Positions 15,586 to 26,501 of a DNA stretch of 64,000 nucleotides are shown in pieces. A program made the position numbers and the translations under genes. Source of the stretch: Psychrobacillus psychrotolerans (lineage in GTDB: Bacteria > Bacillota > Bacilli > Bacillales_A > Planococcaceae); NCBI RefSeq assembly GCF_900115805.1, contig NZ_FOXU01000006.1, positions 1 to 64,000 of the forward strand. Direction: 5' to 3'. Position 1 is the stretch's first letter; every line of letters starts with the position of its first letter. The notes under the pieces are model-generated. The model was not told the DNA's origin. It worked only from the letters and a program-made list of their open reading frames with translations, and did no database searches.

Positions 15586-16941
15586 TTATCTTTTGTGAAA
15601 TCCTTTTTTGTAATAGACAAAGACTAACCCTATTATCCATATAGGACCTACGATTAGGGCAATACGTGTATCGGGGAAATAAGCCATGAGGCCAAGAACC
15701 AATACTAAGAAAGCTAATGCTAAATAAGAACCTACTGGGTAGAACAAAGCTTTATAGGAAAGCCTTGATACTTCCCCTTTTGTAAGTGTTTTGCGGAATT
15801 TCAATTGGGATAATAATATAATTCCCCATGTCCAAACGGCTCCGAAAGTCGAAATACTCGTTACCCAAATGAATACTTTTTCAGGAACTAAGTAGTTTAA
15901 TACAACGCCGACTAATAACAAGAAGGCAGAAAAGATAATAGCCTTGGAAGGTACTCCCGTTCTACTAATGCTAGCGAATGAATTAGGAGCTTGTTTCTGC
16001 TCAGCCAAATTAAATAACATACGTCCTGTGCTGAAAATACCACTATTACAACTAGATAATGCTGCTGTAAGCACAACAAAGTTTATAATACCTGCTGCTG
16101 GACCAATTCCAATTTTCTCGAACATTAAAACGAAAGGACTTCCATTGGCTCCTATTTCATTCCATGGATAAATGGACATGATTACAAACAATGCCCCGAC
16201 ATAGAAAAGCAAAATACGCCAAAACACCGTGTCGATTGCTTTTGGAATAACCGTTTTAGGGTTTTTGGCTTCCCCTGCAGTTACACCAATCATTTCGACA
16301 CCCAAATAAGCAAACATGACCATCTGTAAGGACATAAATATGCCAGTAACTCCATTTGGCGCAAATCCGCCGTTCGACCATAAATTACTTATGCCGACAG
16401 CAACTCCGCCATTACCAAGACCAAAGAGAATGACACCTAGCCCAACAAAAATCATCGCTAATATGGCAATAATTTTAATAAGTGCAAACCAAAACTCAAA
16501 TTCCCCATAAGCTTTTACAGCAATTAAGTTAACCAATGTCATAATAACTAATGCCGCTAATGCCCAAATCCAAGGGGCTGTGTCTGGATACCACATTTTC
16601 ATATATACTCCAACAGCAGTAATCTCTGCCATACAAGTAACTACCCATAAAAACCAATAATTCCATCCAGTTATGTATCCTGCAAGAGGGCCAAGATAAT
16701 CCTTTGCATACCGACTAAATGAACCTGAAACTGGATTATGTACGGCCATTTCACCCAGTGCACGCATAATAATGAAAATGGCTATTCCTCCGACAATATA
16801 GGAAATCAGAATAGCAGGTCCTGCCAGCTGTATGGCTGTAGCTGAACCTAAAAATAGACCAACTCCGATTGCTGCTCCTAATGACATCAAGGTGATATGT
16901 CGCTGTTCTAATCCTCGCTGTAACTGCTGATTTCCACCCAA
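15586..16941 (-). CDS. Amino acid permease, APC superfamily
   Basis: A 451-residue integral membrane protein with about 12 hydrophobic segments. It has the AAT-family start HITLMSLGAAIGVGLFLGSATAI, where the broken first helix binds the amino-acid backbone, and GEMAVHNPVSGSFSRYA shortly after. It imports amino acids in symport with protons; closest in feel are the proline and D-Ala/Gly permeases, but the substrate cannot be fixed. The start is TTG 16941, ten bases after AAGGAG. It is divergent from the acetyltransferase at 17078, with paired inverted repeats between. Confidence 0.85.
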   Translation of the reverse strand: MGGNQQLQRGLEQRHITLMSLGAAIGVGLFLGSATAIQLAGPAILISYIVGGIAIFIIMRALGEMAVHNPVSGSFSRYAKDYLGPLAGYITGWNYWFLWVVTCMAEITAVGVYMKMWYPDTAPWIWALAALVIMTLVNLIAVKAYGEFEFWFALIKIIAILAMIFVGLGVILFGLGNGGVAVGISNLWSNGGFAPNGVTGIFMSLQMVMFAYLGVEMIGVTAGEAKNPKTVIPKAIDTVFWRILLFYVGALFVIMSIYPWNEIGANGSPFVLMFEKIGIGPAAGIINFVVLTAALSSCNSGIFSTGRMLFNLAEQKQAPNSFASISRTGVPSKAIIFSAFLLLVGVVLNYLVPEKVFIWVTSISTFGAVWTWGIILLSQLKFRKTLTKGEVSRLSYKALFYPVGSYLALAFLVLVLGLMAYFPDTRIALIVGPIWIIGLVFVYYKKGFHKR

Positions 16942-16986
16942 GCTATGTCACTCCTTATAAATTTAATACTCTGCAAGATAAAACTC

Positions 16987-17038
16987 TATCACAATAATAT
17001 ACGTATTGGGAACAGTCTATCATACTTATATTGTGATA
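16987..17038. promoter_or_regulatory. Spaced inverted repeat between divergent genes, possible operator pair
   Basis: TATCACAATA (16987-16996) and TATTGTGATA (17029-17038) are perfect inverted copies 32 bases apart, in the 136-base gap between the permease and the acetyltransferase. The spacing suits a regulator acting on both promoters. The cognate regulator is unknown. Confidence 0.5.
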
Positions 17039-17077
17039 AAATTATGAATACAAAGCATGATAGATTGGAGTTAAAAG

Positions 17078-17605
17078 ATGAAAGTTGTATCGATTCGTCC
17101 TATTATCGAAAAAGAGCTTGTTCGACTGTGGGAATTAAGTGCAAAGGAAAGTGCTCCCGAATGGAAAAAATGGGATGCACCTTATTATCCCCATATTCCT
17201 TCAACTTTAGAACAATTTTTAGAAAAGAAAGATCAACTCGCCAACCAAGAAGATATGTGGGGGATTTATGTAGATGGAGAATTAGTCGGCTCGCTCTGTT
17301 ACTACTGGGAGCATGAAGAATCCCTTTGGCTAGAAATGGGGATTGTCATTTATGAACCCCAATTTTGGAGTGGGGGAATAGGTACAGAGGCACTCCGAAT
17401 GTGGATTAATCATTTATTTAAAGAACTACCACTTGTTCGTGTTGGCTATACAACCTGGTCAGGCAATGAACGGATGATTAAAGTCGGTGAAAAGTTAGGA
17501 ATGACAATGGAAGCAAGACTTCGAAAATGTCGATTCTTTAACGGTGTATATTATGACTCTATTCGAATGGGTTTATTAAGAGAAGAATGGGAAGAGCTTG
17601 AATGA
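17078..17605 (+). CDS. GNAT-family N-acetyltransferase (RimJ/RimL-like)
   Basis: A 175-residue acetyltransferase with the RimJ/RimL plan: MGIVIYEPQFWSGGIGTEALRMWINHLF (about residues 89-116) contains the acetyl-CoA loop, and NERMIKVGEKLGMTMEARLRK follows. It probably acetylates a protein N-terminus or a small amine; the acceptor is unknown. The start is ATG 17078. It is followed 71 bases later by the NUDIX-like gene on the same strand, possibly as one transcript. Confidence 0.85.
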   Translation: MKVVSIRPIIEKELVRLWELSAKESAPEWKKWDAPYYPHIPSTLEQFLEKKDQLANQEDMWGIYVDGELVGSLCYYWEHEESLWLEMGIVIYEPQFWSGGIGTEALRMWINHLFKELPLVRVGYTTWSGNERMIKVGEKLGMTMEARLRKCRFFNGVYYDSIRMGLLREEWEELE

Positions 17606-17676
17606 CTCCATTTTTGCAATTAAAGAAGAAGCATTGGGATGCATAATTACTACAATTGAAAGATTGGAGATAGTGA

Positions 17677-18435
17677 ATGGAGCCAATAGTGATTGAAGAA
17701 ACGCCGTCTATAGTTACAGTTAAATATGATTCAACGCCATACGAATTACCAGAACAAATGAGGGAAAAACATGAACACTTCTGGAATGAACAATTAAAGA
17801 TAAATCCACATTTTCGTAATGGAGAAGTCTTTACCATTCAAAAAATTTGTAGAAATTCAGAGGAACTTCAAATTACTGTAGCAAAAACAGACTACAAGCA
17901 TTATTTATATACGATTCGTCATGAAGAAAAAGTATTTCCGTGCAAAGTTATTTTTACTTGTGTGGCTGTTATTACAAAAGACAATTACATTGCATTTGGG
18001 AAAATGAACAAACATACTTCCACACCAGGTCGTTTACAATTTACAGGTGGAGGTTTAGACGAGTCGGATTTAAAAGGTGAGTTATTTAATTTGGAGAAAA
18101 GTATCGAAAAAGAATTGATGGAAGAAATGGGTTTATCTATTAACCCCTCCTATACAAAATCTTTTAGACCAATGTTTGTTAAGCACGGAGGATTAAATGA
18201 TTTTTGGGCTGTTGTTTTCGAGCTGAATGTGACTTTTACATCGAATGAATTACAAGTTATATTAGAAAAACACAATATGAGTATAATAGGAAAAGGCGAA
18301 CAACCAGAATTTGCTGAGTTCCTCTTAGTCGCATTAGATAAAGAAAGTGTGCATTCCTTTATACAAAATGATCTTTCTTTAAAAGAGGAATACTTAGAGC
18401 CAATTTTGGAGAAGTATATTGATCAAATGACTTAA
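17677..18435 (+). CDS. NUDIX-domain protein
   Basis: A 252-residue protein. Residues 90-200 carry a NUDIX fold with a stretched box: GGGLDESD, then an insert, then EKSIEKELMEEMGL, where the usual Arg is Lys. The catalytic glutamates of EEMG are kept, so hydrolysis of a nucleoside diphosphate derivative is plausible. The first 90 residues have no recognised domain. Substrate unknown. The gene ends at 18435, convergent with the HAD gene. Confidence 0.7.
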   Translation: MEPIVIEETPSIVTVKYDSTPYELPEQMREKHEHFWNEQLKINPHFRNGEVFTIQKICRNSEELQITVAKTDYKHYLYTIRHEEKVFPCKVIFTCVAVITKDNYIAFGKMNKHTSTPGRLQFTGGGLDESDLKGELFNLEKSIEKELMEEMGLSINPSYTKSFRPMFVKHGGLNDFWAVVFELNVTFTSNELQVILEKHNMSIIGKGEQPEFAEFLLVALDKESVHSFIQNDLSLKEEYLEPILEKYIDQMT

Positions 18436-18477
18436 GAATGACAAAATGCTGCAAGGGTTTGCTCCAGGCAGCATTTT

Positions 18478-19017
18478 CTATTGATCTAATATACATTTGA
18501 CTGCTTCCAGTAAATTCTCGGCAATATAATCGGGTTCTACATCTTTCCATTCGACTCGATACTGTGATAAGGAGCCTTTTCCCCAACCAGTAAGCACTAA
18601 TATTTTCAGCGCTCCAACAGCTTGAGCAGCTAGCATATCAGTACCACCGACATCCCCAATAACTACACAATTTTTAAGATTGAGATTGTATATGCTAGCA
18701 GCCTCAAGTAACATGCCAGGATTTGGCTTACGACATACACAGGAATCGAGAAGGCTATGTGGACAAATGAACCCATCATCAAAACCATAGGACAGAAATT
18801 CTTTTTGAAATTCCACTATGGATGCCTCTCCTCGACTCACTCGATGTTGGTTGGTGAATCCAAATATTTTAATTCCTTGGGATTGTAGTAACTGAATCGC
18901 TGTTCTACTAAACTCATAAGGAACAAAGTCATTTGGATGTATAAAATGACCTGTGCCACCAATTGTCCCATCACGATCTATAAAAACTGCTTCTAATTTC
19001 CTTATCAATTTATCCAT
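18478..19017 (-). CDS. HAD-superfamily hydrolase, subfamily IIIA
   Basis: A 179-residue phosphatase-type protein. HAD motif 1 is FIDRDGT (about residues 12-18, nucleophile Asp and acid/base Asp), motif 2 is the Thr in FGFTNQ, motif 3 is the Lys of CRKPNPGML, and motif 4 is GDVGGTDMLAA. A CVC pair in the middle recalls the zinc loop of histidinol-phosphate and heptose-bisphosphate phosphatases, though not all ligands are evident. Its first 13 bases overlap the carboxypeptidase gene upstream, so they form an operon. Confidence 0.8.
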   Translation of the reverse strand: MDKLIRKLEAVFIDRDGTIGGTGHFIHPNDFVPYEFSRTAIQLLQSQGIKIFGFTNQHRVSRGEASIVEFQKEFLSYGFDDGFICPHSLLDSCVCRKPNPGMLLEAASIYNLNLKNCVVIGDVGGTDMLAAQAVGALKILVLTGWGKGSLSQYRVEWKDVEPDYIAENLLEAVKCILDQ

Positions 19018-20006
19018 TGCTCCATTAGTGCAATCTCTCTTTCACCAGAATTCATTTTAATTCGTCGTCCAATAGGCATTGTTAACATCGGGTGGGTATG
19101 GCAGCAGTCGAAGTCAGCAAGAATTGGAATTGTTGGAACTCCCATAATTTCTACTAAAATATCAGCCGGCATTCTCCCGGTTCCTTGATCATCAAATAAT
19201 TCATGTTTTCCTAATATAATTCCAGAAACTCTATCAAATACACCATTTAACTTTAATAGGTTGAAGTTTTTTTCCACAACAGCTGCAGATTTCATCGTGT
19301 CTTCTATTAACAAGATATCTCCATCTTTTATTAAAGGCATAAACGGGCTTCCCCAAATACCATACATAGCATTCAAATTCCCACCTATTAATCTACCTTC
19401 AGCAGTTCCCTCATTTACGCAAGTCCATTCATTCGGTCTTAGTTGTTTGTCACAGGTTTTAAATTCCCAATTGAGTGGCTCATCTGTCCAATAAGGGGGG
19501 AGTGGAATATTGAAAGGAATTTGTTGCTCGTTTATTAAAATATCCTTGAAATAATCATATGTATAATTTACGTAGGGTTCAAACTCTCCAAATGACGGCA
19601 CTAATGCTGGGCCATAAAATGTTGGTATTCCAGTTTGAGCATAAATTGCGAGTAAAATTGCGGTAGCATCGGAGTAGCCAATCATGATCTTAGGGTTTCT
19701 TTTAAAAGCTTCATAATCAATATATGGCAAAATAGCGTTAGAGTTTGTCCCACCAATGGTAGACATAATACAGCGGATTTCAGGATTACGAATAAGCTCG
19801 TTTAACTCCTGAGCACGTTCTTGAATATTTCCAGAGCGGTAAAAGTCTTGTTTCCCAGTTAAATTTCCCTCTATAATTTCAAATCCCTTTGCTTCTAAAA
19901 AAGTTCTAGCTCTTTCAAAGCGCTGGGGAGAAGAATGCGTAATCGGTGATGAAGGTGAATAAATTCCAATTTTGTCGCCTTTTTGTAACCTATTTAAACC
20001 TTTCAT
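19005..20006 (-). CDS. LD-carboxypeptidase, S66 family (MccF-like)
   Basis: A 333-residue serine peptidase. The N-terminal domain runs from KGDKIGIYSPSSPI to the nucleophile elbow GYSDATAILL (Ser about residue 115). The C-terminal domain has GRLIGGNLNAMYGIWGSPF, LLIEDT with the catalytic Glu, and a final DCCHTHPMLTMPIG bearing His. Such enzymes trim tetrapeptides of murein or cleave microcin C-like adducts. I start at ATG 20006 rather than 20111, because the family begins with this KGDKIG region and AAAGGA lies upstream. Confidence 0.85.
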   Translation of the reverse strand: MKGLNRLQKGDKIGIYSPSSPITHSSPQRFERARTFLEAKGFEIIEGNLTGKQDFYRSGNIQERAQELNELIRNPEIRCIMSTIGGTNSNAILPYIDYEAFKRNPKIMIGYSDATAILLAIYAQTGIPTFYGPALVPSFGEFEPYVNYTYDYFKDILINEQQIPFNIPLPPYWTDEPLNWEFKTCDKQLRPNEWTCVNEGTAEGRLIGGNLNAMYGIWGSPFMPLIKDGDILLIEDTMKSAAVVEKNFNLLKLNGVFDRVSGIILGKHELFDDQGTGRMPADILVEIMGVPTIPILADFDCCHTHPMLTMPIGRRIKMNSGEREIALMEQWIN

Positions 20007-20181
20007 AGGGAGAATCATTCCTTTCAATAAACAATCGTAATGAGAGAATAAAATTACTAAAGATTTGACCATGAAGTTAAAATAATAAGTTGAATATTCT
20101 CTATTTAACATAACCTAAATATTATATAATTGGAACTACTTATATTAAATGAGTAATACATAGTAGAGAGGAGATAGATTA

Positions 20182-20679
20182 ATGTATAAAGAAGAAATTG
20201 AGTTTACTAGTAAAGAAGAATTTTATATAAGTACGGATAAAAAATTATTGGATAAGGATGTTATCTATAAATTTCTTAGTCAAGAATCCTATTGGTTAGA
20301 AGGTACTTCAAGAGAATTAGTTGAAGCATCGATTGAGAATTCCATTCTTTGCTATGGGATTTATGAGGGGGATCCAACTAAGGGCAATCCAAAACAAATA
20401 GGTTTTGCTCGTGTTGTATCAGATCTTGTCCGATATTCTTGGTTGGGCGATGTTTTCGTACTTCCCGAGTATAGAGGAAAGGGACTTAGTAAATGGCTAA
20501 TGACAATTATTACTGAAAATCCGAAATTGAAAGGCACTAATTTTCATTTGGCGACAAGAGATGCTCATACCCTGTACGAACAATTCGGTTTTAAGTCTGC
20601 GGAGAAAAGCGAAGTTAGTATGACCAGACCCCTTGATTGGGACGCTATTAATGCAATTTACAAAAAAGAAACGGTTTGA
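20182..20679 (+). CDS. GNAT-family N-acetyltransferase
   Basis: A 165-residue acetyltransferase with acetyl-CoA loop VLPEYRGKGLSKWLM at about residues 93-107 and a closing YEQFGF near 132. The preceding WLGDVFV strand is typical. The start is ATG 20182 with GAGGAGA 7 bases upstream. It stands alone between divergent and same-strand neighbours; its acceptor is unknown. Confidence 0.85.
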   Translation: MYKEEIEFTSKEEFYISTDKKLLDKDVIYKFLSQESYWLEGTSRELVEASIENSILCYGIYEGDPTKGNPKQIGFARVVSDLVRYSWLGDVFVLPEYRGKGLSKWLMTIITENPKLKGTNFHLATRDAHTLYEQFGFKSAEKSEVSMTRPLDWDAINAIYKKETV

Positions 20680-20805
20680 ATCATTTTTGTATATCTTGTG
20701 ACCTTTCCAAAAGAATACGTTTTCACTTATAGCTTTGGTTAGGAACTTTACATGGGCTTCTTATATAATGAGGGTAGAATTATGTAAGAAAGGATTCGCT
20801 CTATT

Positions 20806-22647
20806 ATGCAATTAACTATTACATTTGTTGTTTTAGCGATCAGTATCGTTTTGTTTATAAGCAATCGAGTGCGTGCAGACCTTGTCGCGATTCTTGCACT
20901 TTTAGCTTTCGTTATTTCAGGTGTGTTAGAGCCTACGGAGGCGCTTGCAGGGTTTTCTAATTCTGTCGTTATTATGATTGCAGGGCTATTTGTTGTGGGA
21001 GCTGGAATTGTTCGGACAGGTCTGGCACAGTCTGCCGGGAATTTATTGTTGAAATGGTCGGGGAAAAGCGAGAGGAAATTATTCGTTTTATTACTTATTA
21101 TTACAGGCAGTGTTGGCTCATTTATGAGTAATACGGGGGTAGTTGCTTTAATGCTACCGATAGTAATTAGCATTGCCATCAGTATTAATAGCAGCCCGTC
21201 TAAGTATTTAATCCCCCTATCTTATATTAGTAGCTTGTCAGGGCTGATGACACTAATTGCCACACCGGCCAATCTGATTGTCAGCCAGGTCCTTGTAGAT
21301 AATGGATTTGAAAAACTAGGTTTTTTTGAAATTACCCCACTTGGAATTATTGGAATCACTACTGGTATCTTATATTTTCTTGTTGCTCGAAAATATGTGT
21401 TGCCGAATGATAAAAGAAAAAATAATGCCGGAGAAGGGCATAAATTATCTCCACAGCAACTGGCAGCAGATTATGAGTTAGGTGGTAACTTGCATCGTAT
21501 TCGAGTGGTAGAGGGTTCTTCGATTATTGGAAAACAACTCGCGGAGTTAAAGCTTCCTGCAAAATATCATCTTGCTATTTTGAAAATTGACCGTAAGTCG
21601 ATGGAAGGCATGAATATCCTACCTATCCGTTATCAGGAAATGGCTGGTCCTATGAGTGTGATTGAAGGCAAGGATATTTTATATGTTCAAGGTCCACTAG
21701 AAAATACTTTGCAATTTGTGAGAGATTTTCACTTAGAGGTTGATGAAGAAACGAATGCAGAGGAACTCGTTTCTAAACAATTGGGTATAGCAGAGGTACT
21801 ATTAACTCCACATTCCAATTTGATAAACGAAACGGTTGGAAGTATTAGTTTCCGAGAAAAATATAACTTAAATATACTAGGCATTAATCGCAAAGGAGAA
21901 TATGTATTAACCGAAATGGCGGAAGTACGATTGCGATTCGGGGATGCGTTGTTGGTCCAAGGAGCTTGGGAAGAGATTGAGCTTTTGTCTAGAGCTGTAA
22001 AAGATGTTGTGATTATTGGGCAACCTAAAGAGCATGCAAGTATGGCTGCTGCTAGTGGGAAAGCGCCAATTGCTGGAGCAATTATGCTATTGATGATTGG
22101 GTTAATGGTTTTGGAAGTGTTTCCTGCAGTCATTTCTGTTCTTTTAGCCGCTACTTTAATGGTCATGACTGGGTGTCTGCGTAATATGGATGATGCGTAT
22201 GGCAAGATGAACTGGGAAAGTATTATTTTAATCGCCGCCATGCTTCCAATGGCAACTGCCCTTGAAAAAACGGGTGGTATGGTAATTCTTTCTGAAGGGA
22301 TAGTTAATCTTCTTGGTGGGTTCGGTGCAATGGGAGTGTTAGCTGGTATTTACTTTGTGACGATGGTATTTGGTCAATTTATTAGTAATACTGCGACTGC
22401 CGTTTTGTTTGCCCCAATAGCAATGACTGCAGCCATTAGTTTAGATGCAAATCCGTATACATTTTTAATCGCTATAGCTGTATCTTCAAGTATGGCTTTT
22501 GCGACTCCTGTAGCGTCTCCTACTAATGCATTAGTAATGACAGCAGGAGGATATAAATTCTTTGACTTTATCAAGGCAGGAATACCCTTACAAATAATTA
22601 TGTTCATCATTATGATGATTGCAATTCCAATATTTTTCCCATTGTAA
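20806..22647 (+). CDS. SLC13-family anion permease with central TrkA-C domains
   Basis: A 613-residue membrane protein. About six hydrophobic segments (1-200) and about six more (420-613) flank a soluble middle with two RCK/TrkA-C repeats (about 215-300 and 330-405: VVEGSSIIGKQLAELKLP and ETVGSISFREKYNLNILGI). SNTGVVALMLPIV and SNTATAVLFAPIA are the paired SNT substrate motifs of the DASS/SLC13 fold. It probably carries sulfate or a dicarboxylate with sodium. The start is ATG 20806. A terminator hairpin follows. Confidence 0.82.
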   Translation: MQLTITFVVLAISIVLFISNRVRADLVAILALLAFVISGVLEPTEALAGFSNSVVIMIAGLFVVGAGIVRTGLAQSAGNLLLKWSGKSERKLFVLLLIITGSVGSFMSNTGVVALMLPIVISIAISINSSPSKYLIPLSYISSLSGLMTLIATPANLIVSQVLVDNGFEKLGFFEITPLGIIGITTGILYFLVARKYVLPNDKRKNNAGEGHKLSPQQLAADYELGGNLHRIRVVEGSSIIGKQLAELKLPAKYHLAILKIDRKSMEGMNILPIRYQEMAGPMSVIEGKDILYVQGPLENTLQFVRDFHLEVDEETNAEELVSKQLGIAEVLLTPHSNLINETVGSISFREKYNLNILGINRKGEYVLTEMAEVRLRFGDALLVQGAWEEIELLSRAVKDVVIIGQPKEHASMAAASGKAPIAGAIMLLMIGLMVLEVFPAVISVLLAATLMVMTGCLRNMDDAYGKMNWESIILIAAMLPMATALEKTGGMVILSEGIVNLLGGFGAMGVLAGIYFVTMVFGQFISNTATAVLFAPIAMTAAISLDANPYTFLIAIAVSSSMAFATPVASPTNALVMTAGGYKFFDFIKAGIPLQIIMFIIMMIAIPIFFPL

Positions 22648-22652
22648 TTTAA

Positions 22653-22686
22653 AAGAGTTTCTCTTCCAAAGAGAGCTCTTTTTTTG
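22653..22686 (+). terminator. Terminator
   Basis: AGAG.TTTCTCTT pairs with AAGAGA.CTCT and is followed by a T-run after the permease gene. Confidence 0.7.
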
Positions 22687-22687
22687 T

Positions 22688-22715
22688 TTGACAATTTGTT
22701 GGAATATGATATAAC
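22688..22715 (+). promoter_or_regulatory. Sigma-A promoter of the yrrT-luxS-mccAB operon
   Basis: TTGACA (22688-22693) and TATAAC (22710-22715) are 16 bases apart, about 65 bases before the first gene. A TAGGAATA element at 22749-22756 recalls part of CymR sites that control this operon in B. subtilis; that link is tentative. Confidence 0.6.
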
Positions 22716-22781
22716 TAATATTGTTAAGCCTAAAACAAAGTATGCAAGTAGGAATAATATGATTCAAAAAGGGGTTAAAAA

Positions 22782-23420
22782 ATGGGCAGAGAATTTGTCG
22801 ATATTTTTGATGGTTGGGCAGACTCTTATGATGCTTCCGTTTCGGGTAAAGATCCGGAGTATCGAGATGTATTCGAAGGCTATGAAACTATTTTAAGTGA
22901 GGTAGCTAACCGTGTTTCTGGTACTATTATTGAATTTGGAACAGGAACTGGGAATTTAACTGCCAAGTTATTAGAAGCAGGTTTTTCAGTTATTGGTATC
23001 GAACCTAATACTAAGATGCTTGAAGTAACCGCTAAACGTTTTCCTTCTATTAACTTAATTGATGGAGATTTACTTGAATTTGATGTACAAAATGAAAATA
23101 TAGATGCATTTGTAAGCACTTATGTGTTTCATCACTTAACGGATGATGAAAAAGGAATAGCACTGAAAAAATATGCTAACCTACTTTCGAAAAATGGAAA
23201 GGTCGTTTTTGCAGATACTGTTTTTCTTACAGAGGAAGCCAAAAAAGCACAAATTGCTAAGGAAAGAAATCGTGGATTCTTAAATGTAGTAGAAGATCTG
23301 GAACGAGAATATTATACAACGATTCCTAAACTAAAAGAATTGTTCACAGAAGCAGGTTTTCAAGTAGAATTCGTGAAAATGAATGATTATGTTTGGTTAA
23401 TGGATGCAACCAAAAAATAA
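22782..23420 (+). CDS. yrrT: SAM-dependent methyltransferase (YrrT-like)
   Basis: A 212-residue class I methyltransferase. Motif I is IIEFGTGTGNLTAKLLEAG (about residues 47-65), the acidic residue after strand 2 is in GIEPN, and VSTYVFHHL is the post-core motif. It is the first gene of a methionine-to-cysteine operon, as yrrT is in B. subtilis. There it is thought to feed S-adenosylhomocysteine into the pathway; its methyl acceptor is unknown. SD AAAGGGG lies 8 bases before ATG 22782. Confidence 0.85.
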   Translation: MGREFVDIFDGWADSYDASVSGKDPEYRDVFEGYETILSEVANRVSGTIIEFGTGTGNLTAKLLEAGFSVIGIEPNTKMLEVTAKRFPSINLIDGDLLEFDVQNENIDAFVSTYVFHHLTDDEKGIALKKYANLLSKNGKVVFADTVFLTEEAKKAQIAKERNRGFLNVVEDLEREYYTTIPKLKELFTEAGFQVEFVKMNDYVWLMDATKK

Positions 23421-23432
23421 GGAGCGATAACG

Positions 23433-23902
23433 ATGAAAAAAATGAATGTAGAAAGCTTTAACTTAGATCACACAAAAGTAGCGGCACCATTTGTACGCCT
23501 TGCAGGTACAAAAGTAGGGAACAGTGGCGATGTAATATTAAAATATGACATCCGTTTTAAACAGCCAAATAAAGAGCATATGGAAATGCCTGGTCTACAC
23601 TCTTTAGAGCATTTAATGGCAGAAAATATTCGCAATCATACTGATCAAGTAGTGGATTTGAGTCCTATGGGCTGTCAAACTGGTTTCTACCTATCTGTTA
23701 TCAATCATGATAACTTTGAGGAAATTCTGGAAATCTTAGAAAAAACATTACAAGATGTTTTACAAGCAACAGAGGTTCCAGCTTGCAATGAAGTCCAATG
23801 TGGTTGGGCTGCAAGTCATAGTTTGGAAGGTGCGAAAGAAATAGCTTCTGACATGCTAGCTAAAAAAGATGAATGGCGTCAAATTTATAAAGAGGAAGCA
23901 TA

Positions 23903-23903
<1 letters not shown>
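23433..23903 (+). CDS. luxS: S-ribosylhomocysteine lyase, autoinducer-2 synthase
   Basis: A 156-residue metalloenzyme that splits S-ribosylhomocysteine into homocysteine and DPD, the AI-2 precursor. The metal ligands are visible: HSLEHL (HxxEH-type, about residues 53-58) and a Cys in [12 protein letters not shown] (about 123-134). The active Cys is in MGCQTGFYL (about 83). It sits where mtnN lies in the B. subtilis operon and supplies homocysteine directly to MccA. Its stop overlaps the mccA start by one base. Confidence 0.95.
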
Positions 23904-25968
<2,065 letters not shown>

Positions 25969-25977
25969 TGTTGGATT

Positions 25978-26013
25978 AAGCATATCCCTTTGCCAGAGGG
26001 GGTGTGCTTTTTT
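25978..26013 (+). terminator. Terminator of the mcc operon
   Basis: AAGCATATCCC pairs with GGGGGTGTGCTT (one bulge), followed by TTTT. Confidence 0.7.
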
Positions 26014-26026
26014 GTTGCTATATATC

Positions 26027-26064
26027 ATTTAGTTGGAATGTGAACAGGTTTAGTTGGAATTTCA
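26027..26064 (-). repeat. Two-unit 21-bp TTCCAACTA repeat
   Basis: TTTAGTTGGAATGTGAACAG is followed exactly 21 bases later by TTTAGTTGGAATTTC. Read on the minus strand, these are the ATTCCAACTAAA units that also form the five-unit array at 49769-49865, with the same 21-base period. Confidence 0.65.
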
Positions 26065-26098
26065 ATATATAAAGAGAGGCTGCAACCTCTCTTCATTA

Positions 26099-26356
26099 CT
26101 ACCAAAAAAATGCAGTAGCTAGTACGATGCCTGTAATCGCACCTAGTGCAATACCGTAGCCAAAGTCCGATCCGTATCCTCCAAAGCCGAAAAATCCTAG
26201 TCCGTAACCACCAAGATTTTCATCAGGACGAATCCATACCATATTTCTATTAACTCTTGTAACCTCTCCACGATGTACTCGCCCTTGGTTATCTACAATT
26301 CTTACACGTTTTCCCTGATAGCTACAACAGAGATTATACATATCATTTTGATTCAT
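26099..26356 (-). CDS. Small Gly-rich membrane protein, unknown function
   Basis: An 85-residue protein. The first 45 residues are basic and SH3-like (GKRVRIVDNQGRVHRGEVTRV), then a Gly/Phe/Tyr-rich linker (about 48-67) leads to a hydrophobic C-terminal segment (ALGAITGIVLATAFFW). It looks like a tail-anchored or surface protein; similar small proteins occur widely in spore formers. The start is ATG 26356 with GGAGGA upstream. The function is not known. Confidence 0.65.
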   Translation of the reverse strand: MNQNDMYNLCCSYQGKRVRIVDNQGRVHRGEVTRVNRNMVWIRPDENLGGYGLGFFGFGGYGSDFGYGIALGAITGIVLATAFFW

Positions 26357-26501
26357 CTATAGTCCTCCTCTCCCTAAAACTACATACAAGTATGTTCTGT
26401 TAGTTTATGTTGGTCCTGTGGACTTGCTAGAGACACTTGTCTATACACGGTAACTAAAATAAATTAAAAACATATGCTATAAGACAAAAAGGAGAGGGTT
26501 C

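Noticed and set aside
16945-17316. 123-codon + strand frame overlapping the RimJ-like gene
   Set aside because: It lacks a ribosome site, crosses the divergent promoter region and runs out of frame through a well-supported acetyltransferase gene.
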